A model generated the notes under the pieces. That model did no database searches. It had not been told where the DNA came from and saw nothing but the letters and a program-made list of their open reading frames with translations. Position numbers and translations under genes: made by a program. 64,000 bases of DNA from Sphingomonas sp. (GTDB taxonomy: Bacteria; Pseudomonadota; Alphaproteobacteria; Sphingomonadales; Sphingomonadaceae): positions 34,727-98,726 of the forward strand of contig NZ_JAIEPC010000064.1 of the NCBI RefSeq assembly GCF_019749955.1. Reading direction: 5' to 3'. The stretch's first letter is position 1; each line of letters begins with the position of its first letter. Shown in pieces: positions 1 through 8,853 of this stretch.

Positions 1-113
1 GCTGAGCCGCGTTGTAGAACGACATGGCTGCCGCGTTGCCGAATCTGTTCAAATCCGAGCCGCTCGAGCGCACGAACGACCTCTGCGCCCGAAAGCACGG
101 GCAATTTAGGCAT
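1..113 (-). CDS. hicA: HicA-family mRNA interferase toxin (partial)
   Basis: The first 37 codons run off the left edge. The N-terminus reads MPKLPVLSGAEVVRALERLG, followed by an FEQIRQRGSHVVLQ segment. This is the HicA/YcfA small double-stranded-RNA-binding fold, and its catalytic His lies in the GSHVV motif. HicA toxins cleave mRNA during translation and are held inactive by HicB. The ATG lies inside the end of hicB (8-nt overlap), so the two are translationally coupled with the antitoxin first. The C-terminus is not visible, so I cannot say whether the toxin is intact. Confidence 0.85.
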   Translation of the reverse strand, partial: MPKLPVLSGAEVVRALERLGFEQIRQRGSHVVLQRGS

Positions 114-312
114 GTTCAGGCACGTCGAACGACGTAACGAGCGGCGCGGCACCGCCCTTGATCGGGAACACTTCAAGATAGAGTTCTACGGCTTCGCGCA
201 GATTGGCGATGGCCTCCTCAATCGTTTCGCCTTGGCTCGCAGTGCCCGTCTCCGGGTTGTAAGACACAAAGCCCCCCTCCTCGGCAGCAGTGATGACGGC
301 GGTCATGTGCAT
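106..312 (-). CDS. hicB: HicB-family antitoxin, short form
   Basis: This 68-residue protein reads MHMTAVITAAEEGGFVSYNP and then ETGTASQGETIEEAIANLRE. That is the degenerate RNase H-like fold with which HicB covers HicA. Longer HicB proteins carry a C-terminal ribbon-helix-helix or HTH DNA-binding domain. Here the protein ends soon after the core (VTSFDVPEHA), so that domain is missing and direct autorepression is doubtful. The frame stays open upstream, but homology begins at the ATG at 312, which I take as the start. It sits 22 bp behind ruvA on the same strand. Confidence 0.85.
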   Translation of the reverse strand: MHMTAVITAAEEGGFVSYNPETGTASQGETIEEAIANLREAVELYLEVFPIKGGAAPLVTSFDVPEHA

Positions 313-334
313 CGGCGTTCTCCTCGTCGCGAAC

Positions 335-928
335 CTACCGCGCTGCCTTCCGCAGCGCCAGCCGCACCAGCGCATCGAGTCCCGCGCCCGCGCCCAGTTC
401 CTCTTCCGCCGCCGCGACCGCCGTACTCGCTTCAGCGGGACGAAAGCCGAGGTTGAGCAGCGCCGATACCGCGTCTGCGCTCGCCCCCTTCGGCGCCGCC
501 ACCGCGCCCGATGCGCCGACGACGATCCCGCTGCCCGCATCCTTCAATTCCCGCACGATCCGCTCGGCAAGTTTCGGCCCCACCCCATTGGCGCGCGCAA
601 CCATTGCCTTGTCCTGCGCGCCGATCGCGCGGCTCAATTCCGCCGGGTCGAGCGCCGACAATATCGCCAGCGCCACCCGCGACCCCACGCCCTGCACCCC
701 CGTCAGCAGCCGGAACCAGTCGCGCTCGGCAGCACTCGCAAAGCCCGCCAGCCGGATGAAATCCTCGCCCACCAGCATTTCGGTGTGGAGCATCACCGCT
801 TCACCAACGGGGCCAATGCTCGCAAGCGTCTTGGCCGACGCGCCGACCAGATAGCCGACGCCGCCGACATCGATCACGGCGCTGTCGATGCCGGTCGAAT
901 GCAGCCGCCCTTTGAGATGTGCGATCAT
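335..928 (-). CDS. ruvA: Holliday junction branch migration protein RuvA
   Basis: This 197-residue protein has the usual RuvA length. An N-terminal OB-fold (MIAHLKGRL to about residue 63) is followed by two helix-hairpin-helix motifs, [10 protein letters not shown] (77-86) and [12 protein letters not shown] (114-125). The C-terminal three-helix domain (about 150-197) docks onto RuvB. RuvA tetramers bind the four-way junction and load the RuvB motor. The next genes on the strand are hicB and hicA, not ruvB. ruvC lies about 53 kb away at 53558, so the ruvCAB cluster is not contiguous in this window. Confidence 0.97.
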   Translation of the reverse strand: MIAHLKGRLHSTGIDSAVIDVGGVGYLVGASAKTLASIGPVGEAVMLHTEMLVGEDFIRLAGFASAAERDWFRLLTGVQGVGSRVALAILSALDPAELSRAIGAQDKAMVARANGVGPKLAERIVRELKDAGSGIVVGASGAVAAPKGASADAVSALLNLGFRPAEASTAVAAAEEELGAGAGLDALVRLALRKAAR

Positions 929-1021
929 CGCCTCTTGCTAGGGCGACGCCGCGCGCCTGTCACCTGACTTGTGGCGGCGCGCGAGAACAGGCAGTGCGCA
1001 CCAAAACCGAGAGGGAGTCAG

Positions 1022-2683
1022 ATGCCGACCGATATCGAAATAGCCCGCCAGGTCACGCTGCGCCCGATCGCCGATGTGGCGGCGCAAGCGGGCATCCCGG
1101 CGGCGGCGATCGAACCCTATGGCCGCGCCAAGGCCAAGATCGATATCGGCGAGCTCCCCGCCCCGATCGCCCAAGGCAAGCTGATCCTCGTCACCGCGAT
1201 CAACCCGACCCCGGCGGGCGAGGGCAAGACGACGACGTCGATCGGCCTTGCCGACGCGCTCAACCTCACCGGGCGCAAGACCATCCTCACTTTGCGCGAA
1301 CCCTCGCTCGGCCCCTGTTTCGGCACCAAGGGTGGGGCGACCGGCGGCGGGCGCGCGCAAGTGGCGCCGATGGTCGACATCAACCTGCATTTCACCGGCG
1401 ATTTCCACGCAATCACCGCCGCGCACAATCTCCTTGCCGCGCTGATCGACAACCACATCCATTGGGGCAATGCGCTCGACATTGATGTGCGGCGCGTCAC
1501 GTGGCGGCGCGTGCTCGACATGAACGACCGGGCGTTGCGCGACATCGCCCAGTCGCTCGGTGGCGTCGCCAATGGCTACCCGCGCGAATCGGGCTTCGAC
1601 ATCACCGTCGCGTCCGAAGTGATGGCAGTGCTGTGCCTCGCTGAAGACATGGCCGATCTGCAGGCGCGGCTCGGGCGGATCATCGTTGCCGAGACGCGGG
1701 GCCGCCAGCCCGTCACCGCGCGCGACCTGAAGGCCGATGGCGCAATGGCGGTGCTGCTGGCGGAGGCGATCAAACCCAATCTGGTCCAGACGCTCGAGGG
1801 CAATCCGGCGATCATTCACGGCGGCCCGTTCGCCAACATCGCGCATGGCTGCAATTCGGTGATCGCGACGCGCGCCGCTTTGGGCCTCGCCGATTATGTC
1901 GTCACCGAAGCCGGGTTCGGCGCCGATCTGGGTGCGGAGAAATTCTTTGACATCAAATGCCGCCAGGCCGGGCTCACCCCGGCCGCCGCGGTCATTGTTG
2001 CGACGGTGCGCGCGCTCAAGATGAACGGCGGCGTCGCCAAGACTGATCTCGGCGCCGAGGATGTTGCCGCCGTCGAGCGCGGTGTCGTCAACCTCGTTCG
2101 CCATATCGAAAATGTCCGCCAGTTCGGCGTGCCTGCGGTCGTTGCGATCAACCATTTCGGCGGCGACAGCGATGCAGAGATTGCGGTGATCGAGCAGTCT
2201 TGCGCCGCCCACGGCGTCCGCGCGGTGCTGTGCCGCCACTGGGCTGAGGGCGGCGCGGGCGCGACCGAACTTGCCGATGCAGTCGCGGCGCTCGCCGAAC
2301 GCGGCAATGATTTCGCGCCGCTGTACGGCGACGAACTGCCGCTGCTCGACAAGATCCGCAGCGTCGCGACCCGCCTCTACCGCGCCGCCGACATCGCCCC
2401 GGCCCCCAGCGTCACCGCGCAACTCAAGCGGTGGGAAGCGGCGGACTTCGGTCATTTGCCCGTGTGCATGGCCAAAACCCAGTACAGCTTTTCCGCCGAC
2501 CCCACGCTGCTCGGCGCGCCCGAAGGCCATATCCTGCCGATCCGCGAAGTCCGGCTCGCGGCGGGGGCGGGCTTTGTCGTCGCGATCTGCGGCGATCTGA
2601 TGACAATGCCCGGCCTCCCGCGCACGCCCGCTGCCGAAGCCATTGGCCTCGACGCGCACGGCCAGGTCGAAGGGCTGTTTTGA
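1022..2683 (+). CDS. fhs: formate--tetrahydrofolate ligase
   Basis: This 553-residue enzyme makes 10-formyl-THF from formate, THF and ATP. The N-terminus ([20 protein letters not shown]) and the P-loop [12 protein letters not shown] (about 62-73) are diagnostic, as is the following [19 protein letters not shown] segment. I chose the ATG at 1022, which has GAGGGAG just upstream; an ATG at 971 lacks a site and adds a non-conserved leader. It complements folD at 55352 in supplying one-carbon units. Its stop overlaps the next start (TGATG), so the galactanase is probably co-transcribed. Confidence 0.97.
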   Translation: MPTDIEIARQVTLRPIADVAAQAGIPAAAIEPYGRAKAKIDIGELPAPIAQGKLILVTAINPTPAGEGKTTTSIGLADALNLTGRKTILTLREPSLGPCFGTKGGATGGGRAQVAPMVDINLHFTGDFHAITAAHNLLAALIDNHIHWGNALDIDVRRVTWRRVLDMNDRALRDIAQSLGGVANGYPRESGFDITVASEVMAVLCLAEDMADLQARLGRIIVAETRGRQPVTARDLKADGAMAVLLAEAIKPNLVQTLEGNPAIIHGGPFANIAHGCNSVIATRAALGLADYVVTEAGFGADLGAEKFFDIKCRQAGLTPAAAVIVATVRALKMNGGVAKTDLGAEDVAAVERGVVNLVRHIENVRQFGVPAVVAINHFGGDSDAEIAVIEQSCAAHGVRAVLCRHWAEGGAGATELADAVAALAERGNDFAPLYGDELPLLDKIRSVATRLYRAADIAPAPSVTAQLKRWEAADFGHLPVCMAKTQYSFSADPTLLGAPEGHILPIREVRLAAGAGFVVAICGDLMTMPGLPRTPAAEAIGLDAHGQVEGLF

Positions 2684-3786
2684 TGCGCTTAGGCCGCGCG
2701 CTTGCCGCCATCGCCATGCTCACCGCCGTTGGCGCGGCGCCCGCGCCCGAGCCCTTCTACCTCGGTGGCGACCTGTCCTACGCCAATGAAATGCGCGATT
2801 GCGGCGCAGTCTATCGCGCGGGCGGCAAGCCGGTCGATCCGTTCGTGCTGATGAAGGCGCGCGGCGGCAATCTCGCGCGCATCCGCCTCTGGAATGATCC
2901 GAAATGGACCCATTACAGCACGCTCGCCGATGTGACAGTCTCGATCGCCCGCGCACACAAGGCCGGCCTGCAAGTGCTGCTCGATTTCCATTATTCGGAC
3001 GACTGGGCCGATGGCGACAAGCAGAACCCGCCCGCCGCCTGGGTGGGCTTGAGCGACGCGCAACAGGCGACGGCGCTGCACGACTATACCCGCCACGTGC
3101 TCGATACGCTCGCCAAGGCGCAGCTATGGCCCGAACTCGTTCAGGTCGGCAATGAGACCAATCCCGAACTCGCGGCAGGCCCGAAAAAGGCGATCAACTG
3201 GCCGCGCAACGCGCTCTTGCTCAACGCAGGGCTGCGCGCAGTGCGCGAAGCATCGGTCGCGGCGGGGAAGCCGGTGCAGACGATGCTCCACATTGCCCAG
3301 CCCGAAAATGCGGAAGCCTGGTTCGCGGCCGCGACCCAGGCGGGGGTGACCGATTATGACATGATCGGCCTCAGCTATTACCGCAAATGGTCGAAAGAAA
3401 GCGTCAGTGGCCTCACCGCGACAATCACCCGGCTACGCGCGACCTACCAAAAGCCGGTGATGGTCGTCGAAACCGCTTATCCCTTCACCACCGACAATGC
3501 CGACGAATCGGCCAATCTGTTGGGCGCCGACTCGCTCGATCCGGCCTATCCCGCAACGCCTGCGGGCCAGCGCGCCTATATGATCGACCTGACCCGTGCG
3601 GTGTTCAAGGCGGGCGGCAATGGCGTCAATTATTGGGCGCCCGATTGGGTGTCGACGCGCTGCGGCACGCGCTGGGGCAAGGGATCAGGCTGGGAAAACG
3701 CGGCATGGTTCGATTTCCACCACCGGCTCGAAGCGCTGCCGGTGCTCGACTTTCTCGCCGAACGTCCGACCGATTCGGCAAAATAG
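2683..3786 (+). CDS. secreted GH53 arabinogalactan endo-beta-1,4-galactanase
   Basis: This 367-residue protein has a cleavable signal peptide (residues 1 to about 20, ending near AAPAPEP) and a GH53 TIM barrel. The family opening GGDLSYANEMRDCGAVYR is present, as are RIRLWNDP, LLDFHYSDDWADG and QVGNETN with the acid/base Glu158. VVETAYPF carries the nucleophile Glu263. Family members hydrolyse beta-1,4-galactan side chains of pectin. It starts inside the fhs stop codon, an odd partner for a folate gene. No transporter or regulator of a galactan locus is adjacent. Confidence 0.93.
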   Translation: MRLGRALAAIAMLTAVGAAPAPEPFYLGGDLSYANEMRDCGAVYRAGGKPVDPFVLMKARGGNLARIRLWNDPKWTHYSTLADVTVSIARAHKAGLQVLLDFHYSDDWADGDKQNPPAAWVGLSDAQQATALHDYTRHVLDTLAKAQLWPELVQVGNETNPELAAGPKKAINWPRNALLLNAGLRAVREASVAAGKPVQTMLHIAQPENAEAWFAAATQAGVTDYDMIGLSYYRKWSKESVSGLTATITRLRATYQKPVMVVETAYPFTTDNADESANLLGADSLDPAYPATPAGQRAYMIDLTRAVFKAGGNGVNYWAPDWVSTRCGTRWGKGSGWENAAWFDFHHRLEALPVLDFLAERPTDSAK

Positions 3787-3788
3787 AC

Positions 3789-3817
3789 TTGACATTTATA
3801 ACCATATAGGCTATATG
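3789..3817 (+). promoter_or_regulatory. near-consensus sigma70-type promoter
   Basis: TTGACA (3789-3794), a 17-bp spacer and TATATG (3812-3817) make this one of the best housekeeping promoter matches I noticed in the window. It begins 3 bp after the galactanase stop and points into a stretch with no long ORF. Predicted transcription starts near 3824. Confidence 0.6.
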
Positions 3818-3928
3818 CCTCGCCGTCACGATCACCCCGTCCGGCCGGCGGGATTGGCGTGACGGGGTTGGCGTCCCGGTGGGGCGTCGATCATCGACCG
3901 GCGCGGAGTCATCCAGGATAAAAGACGG

Positions 3929-4096
3929 ATGTCCGCATGTCGGCCTGGCAAGGTAAACGCACGTAGGGCGTCGGCGGCTTGGCCGCCGGCAAAACTCGCA
4001 AGCGCTGCAAAACGCTGGAGAACTTCCGGCGACGGCGTGCACTTCGTCAGGCGAAACGTAAAAAGTCTCGACGCTTTGACTGACAATCAAGGCTAA
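3929..4096 (+). CDS. possible 55-residue small protein
   Basis: An ATG with AGGA 12 nt upstream opens 55 codons starting MSACRPGKVNARRASAAWPP. The C-terminal half (GDGVHFVRRNVKSLDALTDN) looks more protein-like than the Ala/Arg-rich first half. I recognise no family. The only support is the strong promoter about 110 bp upstream. It could equally be chance coding within a non-coding RNA or the remnant of a longer gene; the frame is open back to about 3863 without another good start. Confidence 0.25.
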   Translation: MSACRPGKVNARRASAAWPPAKLASAAKRWRTSGDGVHFVRRNVKSLDALTDNQG

Positions 4097-4160
4097 CCAA
4101 GTCGTCGAGCGCTGGATGCAGCGGCTAGACGCGCCGGTCGATTTCCCTTGCTGCCGCGAA

Positions 4161-4185
4161 GCGGCGGGCGCCCCGCGCCCGCCGC
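4161..4185. repeat. perfect 10-bp GC hairpin
   Basis: GCGGCGGGCG, a CCCCG loop and CGCCCGCCGC form a perfect stem 26 bp past the stop of the minus-strand gene at 4211. There is no T-run on either side. It may protect the 3' end or end transcription inefficiently from both directions. Confidence 0.5.
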
Positions 4186-4210
4186 CGCGCTGGCGTGCGG
4201 TTCGTCGGCT

Positions 4211-5533
4211 TCAGATCGCGTTCAGCGCCTGATCGAAATCGGCAATCAAATCATCGGCATCCTCCACGCCGATCGAGATGCGCACCAGATTATCGGTGAT
4301 GCCGAGCGCTTTCTTGCGCGCTTCGGGCACCGACAAATGCGTCATCCCCGCCGGGTGACTCGCGAGCGTCTCCGTGCCGCCGAGCGATACCGCGAGCTTG
4401 GCGATCTTGAGCGCGTCGAGGAAAGCGAAGCTCTCCTTCTCGCCGCCCTTCAGGAACAGCGAGAAAGTGCTGCCCGCGCCGGTGCAATGGCGGCGGTAAA
4501 TGTCGGCCTGCCGCTCTTCACCCGGCGTCGATTCGAGGAAGCCGAGATAGCCGACGCGCTCGACCTTGGGGTGGTGGCGCAGGAATTCGCAGACCTTCAC
4601 CGCATTCTCGCCCGCGCGGCTCATCCGTAATTCGAGCGTCTCGAGACTGCGCAGCAGCATCCACGCGGTGTTGGGATCGGTGATCGTGCCGATCGTGTTG
4701 CGCATCAGCCGGATCGTGTTGATGTGCGCCTTCGACCCCAGCACGCCGCCCGCGACCAGATCCGAATGGCCGCCGGCATATTTGGTCAGGCTATAGACGA
4801 CCAGATCAGCGCCATGCTTCAGCGGTTGATGCCACAGCGGCCCGAGGAAGGTGTTGTCGATCGCGATCGGCGGCTTGTCCTCGCTGTTCGCCCAGATCGC
4901 GTCGCGGCTGGCGGCAACCGCTTCGACATCGACCAACGCGTTGGTCGGATTGGCGGGGCTTTCGAGATAGATCAGCGCGACCCGGCCAGTCGCGGCCTTG
5001 GCGAGGATCGTGTCGATTTCTTCGCGCGTTGCGCCTGCCGGAAAATCGAGGAAATGCACGCCGAACCGCCCGAGCACGCGCGCGATCAGCGTTTCGGTCG
5101 CGGCATAGAGCGGGCCTGAATGGACAATCGTGTCGCCGGGCTTGACCATCGACAGGAACAGGGTCGCGATCGCCGACATACCGCTTGAGAACGTCAGCGC
5201 ATCCTCGGCCTCTTCCCACACGCCGAGCCGGTCTTCGAGAATTTCCTGATTCGGGCCGTTGAAGCGCGAATAGACGAGACCCTCGGCGCCGCCCGGGCGC
5301 TTGCCCGTCAAGCCTTCGAAATGGCGCTTGCCCGCCGCTGCATTGGGGAAGACGAAGGTCGAGGTCAGGAAGATCGGCGGCTTGAGCGATCCTTCGGACA
5401 GCGTCGGGTCATAACCATGGCCCATCATCAAGGTCGACGGCTTCAGCTTGCGCCCGCCGATCGTGTCGATGTCGGCCTTGGGACGGCGGCGGGATTCGAC
5501 CCCGGTCAGGGTGGCTTCGGTTTCGTCGGTCAT
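4211..5533 (-). CDS. cystathionine gamma-synthase family PLP enzyme
   Basis: This 440-residue protein is a Cys/Met-metabolism fold type I PLP enzyme. VYSRFNGPN (88-96) and SSGMSA (116-121) bind the cofactor phosphate. Asp226 in AIDNTF contacts the pyridine, and Lys251 in SLTKYAGGHSD forms the Schiff base. The family includes cystathionine gamma-synthase, cystathionine gamma-lyase, methionine gamma-lyase and O-acetylhomoserine sulfhydrylase, and sequence alone does not separate them here. An N-terminal extension of about 30 residues precedes the core. No sulfur-metabolism gene is adjacent. Confidence 0.88.
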   Translation of the reverse strand: MTDETEATLTGVESRRRPKADIDTIGGRKLKPSTLMMGHGYDPTLSEGSLKPPIFLTSTFVFPNAAAGKRHFEGLTGKRPGGAEGLVYSRFNGPNQEILEDRLGVWEEAEDALTFSSGMSAIATLFLSMVKPGDTIVHSGPLYAATETLIARVLGRFGVHFLDFPAGATREEIDTILAKAATGRVALIYLESPANPTNALVDVEAVAASRDAIWANSEDKPPIAIDNTFLGPLWHQPLKHGADLVVYSLTKYAGGHSDLVAGGVLGSKAHINTIRLMRNTIGTITDPNTAWMLLRSLETLELRMSRAGENAVKVCEFLRHHPKVERVGYLGFLESTPGEERQADIYRRHCTGAGSTFSLFLKGGEKESFAFLDALKIAKLAVSLGGTETLASHPAGMTHLSVPEARKKALGITDNLVRISIGVEDADDLIADFDQALNAI

Positions 5534-5593
5534 GAAGGCGCTCCTTGGGGAGGGATGGCGCGCTTCTAGCGGCTGGATGGCCGGGGGGATAGC

Positions 5594-6358
5594 TTAGCCA
5601 AGCCCGATCAGCGAAATCTGTCGACCGTAATCGCTTTCGCCGCGGTGGGTGGCGCGGCGGAAGCTGAAGAACCGGTCCGGATCGGCATAGGTGTCGTGGC
5701 TCGTCAGCTCGATTCGTCCGACCCCGGCCCCCGCCAGCCGCGCGGCGACATAGGCGGCGAGATCGAATTGCTGATGGCCCGGACGGCCGGGCGCGAAGAA
5801 GCGCTCGTTCGTCGGATCATGTTCTTCGAAGCGGCGGGCGAAGCCGTCGTCGACTTCATAGCTGACCCGGCTGATGCACGGGCCAATCGCCGCCGCGATC
5901 CGGTCGGGCTTGGCTCCCAGCGCAACCATCGCGGCGACCGTGCGGTCGGTGACGCCGCTCAGCGCGCCTTTCCACCCGGCATGTGCCGCGCCGATCACCC
6001 CGGCGGTTTCGTCGTGGAGCAGCACCGGCGCGCAATCGGCGGTGAGAATCCCGAGCAGCAGCCCCGGCCGATCACTGACCATCGCGTCAGCCCGCGGGCG
6101 TTCGTCGAAATCGATGGGGGCGACCACCGTCACCACCTCGGCTGAATGCACCTGAAACAGCGTCACCAGCGCGGCGTCGGGCAACACCGCCGCCACCGCG
6201 CGTGCGCGATTCTCGGCAATCGCGTCAGCCTCATCGTCCGATCCCGTGCCGACGTTCAGCCCGGCAACAATGCCGCCCGACACCCCGCCGCGCCGTCCGA
6301 GAAAGCCATGCGGGGTGCCGTTCAACGCCGTGGCGCGGATCACCTCGACGGCGCTCAC
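5594..6358 (-). CDS. pgeF: PgeF/YfiH laccase-domain protein
   Basis: This 254-residue protein belongs to the family first called polyphenol oxidase (laccase domain), later linked to purine nucleoside phosphorolysis and peptidoglycan editing. The zinc ligands are all present: His71 (QVHSAE), Cys109 (TADCAPV) and His126 (AHAGWKG). The GTG start overlaps the stop of the upstream acetyltransferase gene (GTGA). It is the last gene of the coupled lgt-midA-GNAT-pgeF run, and its envelope role fits the neighbourhood of lgt. Confidence 0.92.
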   Translation of the reverse strand: MSAVEVIRATALNGTPHGFLGRRGGVSGGIVAGLNVGTGSDDEADAIAENRARAVAAVLPDAALVTLFQVHSAEVVTVVAPIDFDERPRADAMVSDRPGLLLGILTADCAPVLLHDETAGVIGAAHAGWKGALSGVTDRTVAAMVALGAKPDRIAAAIGPCISRVSYEVDDGFARRFEEHDPTNERFFAPGRPGHQQFDLAAYVAARLAGAGVGRIELTSHDTYADPDRFFSFRRATHRGESDYGRQISLIGLG

Positions 6359-6870
6359 AGCATCAACTGCATGATGAGGTCGCGATCAATCTGGGTGCCG
6401 GTGGGAAATGCATAATCGCCGATATGGACGAAGCCATAGCGATCGTAAAAAGCTTTCGCGCGGTGATTGTCTTCCCACACCGTCAGCACCAGCGCGCTGG
6501 CGCCCGATTGGCGCGCGGTATCGATCGTCCACGCCATCAGCGCCTGCGCCACGCCGCGCCCGTGCCAGGCTTGGGCGACATAGAGCTGGCTGAGCTGCTG
6601 TGCCCCCGCCGCGATGACCGGATCGGTGAGCCATAAGGGCGACAGCTTGGCAAAGCCGGCAATCACGGTGTCGCTAATGGCAAGCCGGATCTTGTGCGCT
6701 GGCTCTGTCAGTGACGCGATAAGCCGACCCTGCGGCCCAAAGGCTTCGGCAACGTACAGCGCAATATCGTCAGGACTGGCCGAATGGCCGAACGTCTCCA
6801 GCCAGATTGTCCGGGCCATCGCGTCGAGCGCGGGGCCGTCGGTTGGTGTCGCGTCGCGATAATCGATCAT
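6355..6870 (-). CDS. GNAT-family N-acetyltransferase
   Basis: The ATG at 6870 overlaps the midA stop (ATGA) and gives 171 residues beginning [20 protein letters not shown]. The acetyl-CoA signature is QLYVAQAWHGRGVAQALM, with the QxxGxG/A-like P-loop at WHGRGVA. The C-terminal half reads LTVWEDNHRAKAFYDRYGF, typical of the fold. The substrate cannot be inferred. It is translationally coupled at both ends, which suggests one transcript from lgt to pgeF. Confidence 0.88.
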   Translation of the reverse strand: MIDYRDATPTDGPALDAMARTIWLETFGHSASPDDIALYVAEAFGPQGRLIASLTEPAHKIRLAISDTVIAGFAKLSPLWLTDPVIAAGAQQLSQLYVAQAWHGRGVAQALMAWTIDTARQSGASALVLTVWEDNHRAKAFYDRYGFVHIGDYAFPTGTQIDRDLIMQLML

Positions 6871-7916
6871 GCAAACCCCGCCGGTTGTGGCCAGCCGCGC
6901 GCGGTGACGGCCAGTGCCTTGAACAATTCCCCCATCTGGTCGGGCGCGACCAGCCGATCGCGATCGGGCGCCACCGTCGCCCCCAGCGCCGCCGCGCGCG
7001 CGTCGATCCCGAGCGCAGTCAGCAGCGCGCCTTGCGTGACCGGACCGTACGGCACCGCGCCCGCGCTGAGCGCCGCCGCCGCCAGCGTCGCGAAATCGAC
7101 ATGCGCAGTCAGGTCGTGCGCGCCGGGCGCCTCGAACGGATTGGCAAAGCCGTGCGCGCGCACCGCCTGCAATGTCTCGCCAATCGCAGGCCCCGCATAG
7201 CCATAATCGATCGTCAGCATCGCCCCGCCCTGCGCCGCGATCCGCTGGGCCAGATCGCGCATGATCGCGACCGCAGCAGGCGCCGTTTCGATCACCGATC
7301 CCGGCGGCGCATCGGCAAGCTCGGGCGGGATGATCGCGTCGGGCACGCGCGCGCCCGCAATCGGCAGGAACAGCAAATCCTGGCATCCCACGACACGCTC
7401 GTGCCAATGGTCGAGCGCGCGCACGAGCTGGCGAATCGGCAGCGCGTCGAAGAATTCATTGGCGACGATGATCAGCGCGACATCGTCCGGCAGGCTGGTC
7501 GTGTCGTCGTGCCAAACCGCGCCGGGAACGCGCTCGGCCTGCGCCGCGCGCAGCACCGGGCTGGTCTCGACGAAATGCACCGGCGGCGTCAGGCCCGCCT
7601 TGGCCATCACCCGCAGCGCATCGACGGCAAGCGTCCCGCGCCCCGGCCCCAGCTCGACATAGGCAACCGGCGGTCGCCCCGCGCGCTCCCACAGGTCCGC
7701 CGCCCAGGCGCCGATCAGCTCGCCGAACATCTGGCTGATTTCGGGCGCGGTCACGAAATCGCCGCCCGCGCCCAGCGGATCACGCGTGGCGTAATAATGC
7801 GCATTCGCCGCCGCCATAAACTGCGCGATCGGGATCGGCCCCGCCAGCGTGATCGCCCGCGCCAGCCGTTCGGCCAATAATGCTTCCGGCTGTGCCGCGT
7901 CGCTCACCTCAGGCAA
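6867..7916 (-). CDS. MidA-family class I SAM-dependent methyltransferase
   Basis: This 349-residue protein has the NDUFAF7/MidA arrangement: an N-terminal helix region with [21 protein letters not shown], the SAM-binding [17 protein letters not shown] (about 95-112), then VHFVETSP and [12 protein letters not shown]. The human homologue NDUFAF7 dimethylates an Arg of complex I subunit NDUFS2. A similar role in bacteria is an inference. It starts 8 bp inside the end of lgt and overlaps the GNAT start. Confidence 0.9.
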   Translation of the reverse strand: MPEVSDAAQPEALLAERLARAITLAGPIPIAQFMAAANAHYYATRDPLGAGGDFVTAPEISQMFGELIGAWAADLWERAGRPPVAYVELGPGRGTLAVDALRVMAKAGLTPPVHFVETSPVLRAAQAERVPGAVWHDDTTSLPDDVALIIVANEFFDALPIRQLVRALDHWHERVVGCQDLLFLPIAGARVPDAIIPPELADAPPGSVIETAPAAVAIMRDLAQRIAAQGGAMLTIDYGYAGPAIGETLQAVRAHGFANPFEAPGAHDLTAHVDFATLAAAALSAGAVPYGPVTQGALLTALGIDARAAALGATVAPDRDRLVAPDQMGELFKALAVTARGWPQPAGFA

Positions 7917-8787
7917 CGCTCTCCGCGCCCGCGATGCTTTCGATCCGGTGGCGCCGACTTTTGGCGGTCAGGATCAGATAGGCGCCGCCCGCAATCATCG
8001 GCACGCACAGCCACTGGCCCATCTGAATGCCGGTCTTTTCGATAAAGGTCCCCGCGAACTGCGCATCGGGCTCGCGGCAATATTCAACGAGGAAGCGCGC
8101 GATGCCATATCCCGCCGTGAAGATGCCCACGAGAAGCCCCGGCTGATACCGTGCCTTGGTCCGCCAGAACGCCCACCACAGAATCGCGAAGAGCACCAGC
8201 CCTTCAAGCCCCGCTTCGTAGAGCTGGCTCGGGTGCCGTGCGAGCGGCCCTGCATGTGGGAAGATGATCGCCCAGGGCAGATCGGCGGGCTTGCCCCACA
8301 GCTCACCGTTCACGAAATTCGCCAGCCGCCCGAAAAACAGCCCGAACGGGACGGTGCACGCAACATAATCATGCACGCGCAGCCAATCGAGCTTGTTGTT
8401 GCGCGAAAAGAGAATCAGGCCAATCGAGGTACCGATTGTGCCGCCGTGAAACGACATGCCGCCGTCCCACAATCGCAGGATGCGCCACGGCTCCAGAAAC
8501 ATGTCGGGCGAATAGAAAATCACATAGCCCAGCCGCCCGCCGAGAATCACCCCCAGCGTCGCATAGAACACCAGATCATCGGCGTGCCGCCGCGCCATTG
8601 GCGCGCCCGGCTGGGCAATCAGCTTCAGCAGATACCACCAGCCGACGATGATGCCGGTGATATAGGCGATCGAATACCATTTCAGGCTGAACCAGCCGAT
8701 CGTGAAGACCGCCGGATTGAGCCCGAGCTGCTCGAAACGGATATGCGTACCAGTATCGGCAGCCGCAGTGACAAGAGACAGGATCAA
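7909..8787 (-). CDS. lgt: phosphatidylglycerol--prolipoprotein diacylglyceryl transferase
   Basis: This is the inner-membrane enzyme that adds diacylglycerol to the lipobox Cys of prolipoproteins. It has 292 residues and about seven membrane segments. MSFHGG (111-116), the Lgt signature [13 protein letters not shown] (153-165) and RHPSQLYEA (184-192) are all visible. The frame is open far upstream, but the best start is the TTG at 8787, preceded by GGGGA; this gives the family's usual N-terminus. It heads the lgt-midA-GNAT-pgeF run and is divergent from the acyl-CoA synthetase across 66 bp. Confidence 0.95.
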   Translation of the reverse strand: MILSLVTAAADTGTHIRFEQLGLNPAVFTIGWFSLKWYSIAYITGIIVGWWYLLKLIAQPGAPMARRHADDLVFYATLGVILGGRLGYVIFYSPDMFLEPWRILRLWDGGMSFHGGTIGTSIGLILFSRNNKLDWLRVHDYVACTVPFGLFFGRLANFVNGELWGKPADLPWAIIFPHAGPLARHPSQLYEAGLEGLVLFAILWWAFWRTKARYQPGLLVGIFTAGYGIARFLVEYCREPDAQFAGTFIEKTGIQMGQWLCVPMIAGGAYLILTAKSRRHRIESIAGAESVA

Positions 8788-8853
8788 GGCTTTTCCCCGA
8801 GCTTTCGCGCCTCCATAAGGGGGTACGGGTCGAAGACCAAGAGGGAGAGACAA

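Larger units (their letters stand above)
3787..4210. other. intergenic stretch with promoter, short ORF and hairpin
   Basis: These 424 bp separate two converging genes. They hold the promoter at 3789-3817, a 55-codon ORF at 3929-4096 and a GC-rich perfect hairpin at 4161-4185. I looked for the signatures of RNase P RNA, SRP RNA and a tmRNA tag and found none. A small regulatory RNA remains possible. Confidence 0.5.

Noticed and set aside
3787..4210. tmRNA, RNase P RNA or SRP RNA
   Set aside because: I found no tag codons, no GAGGAAAGTCC-type core and no SRP GGAAGGAAGC-like element.
7849..8853. N-terminal extension of the acyl-CoA synthetase
   Set aside because: It runs antisense through lgt; the ATG at 8854 with a strong ribosome site gives the family's normal start.
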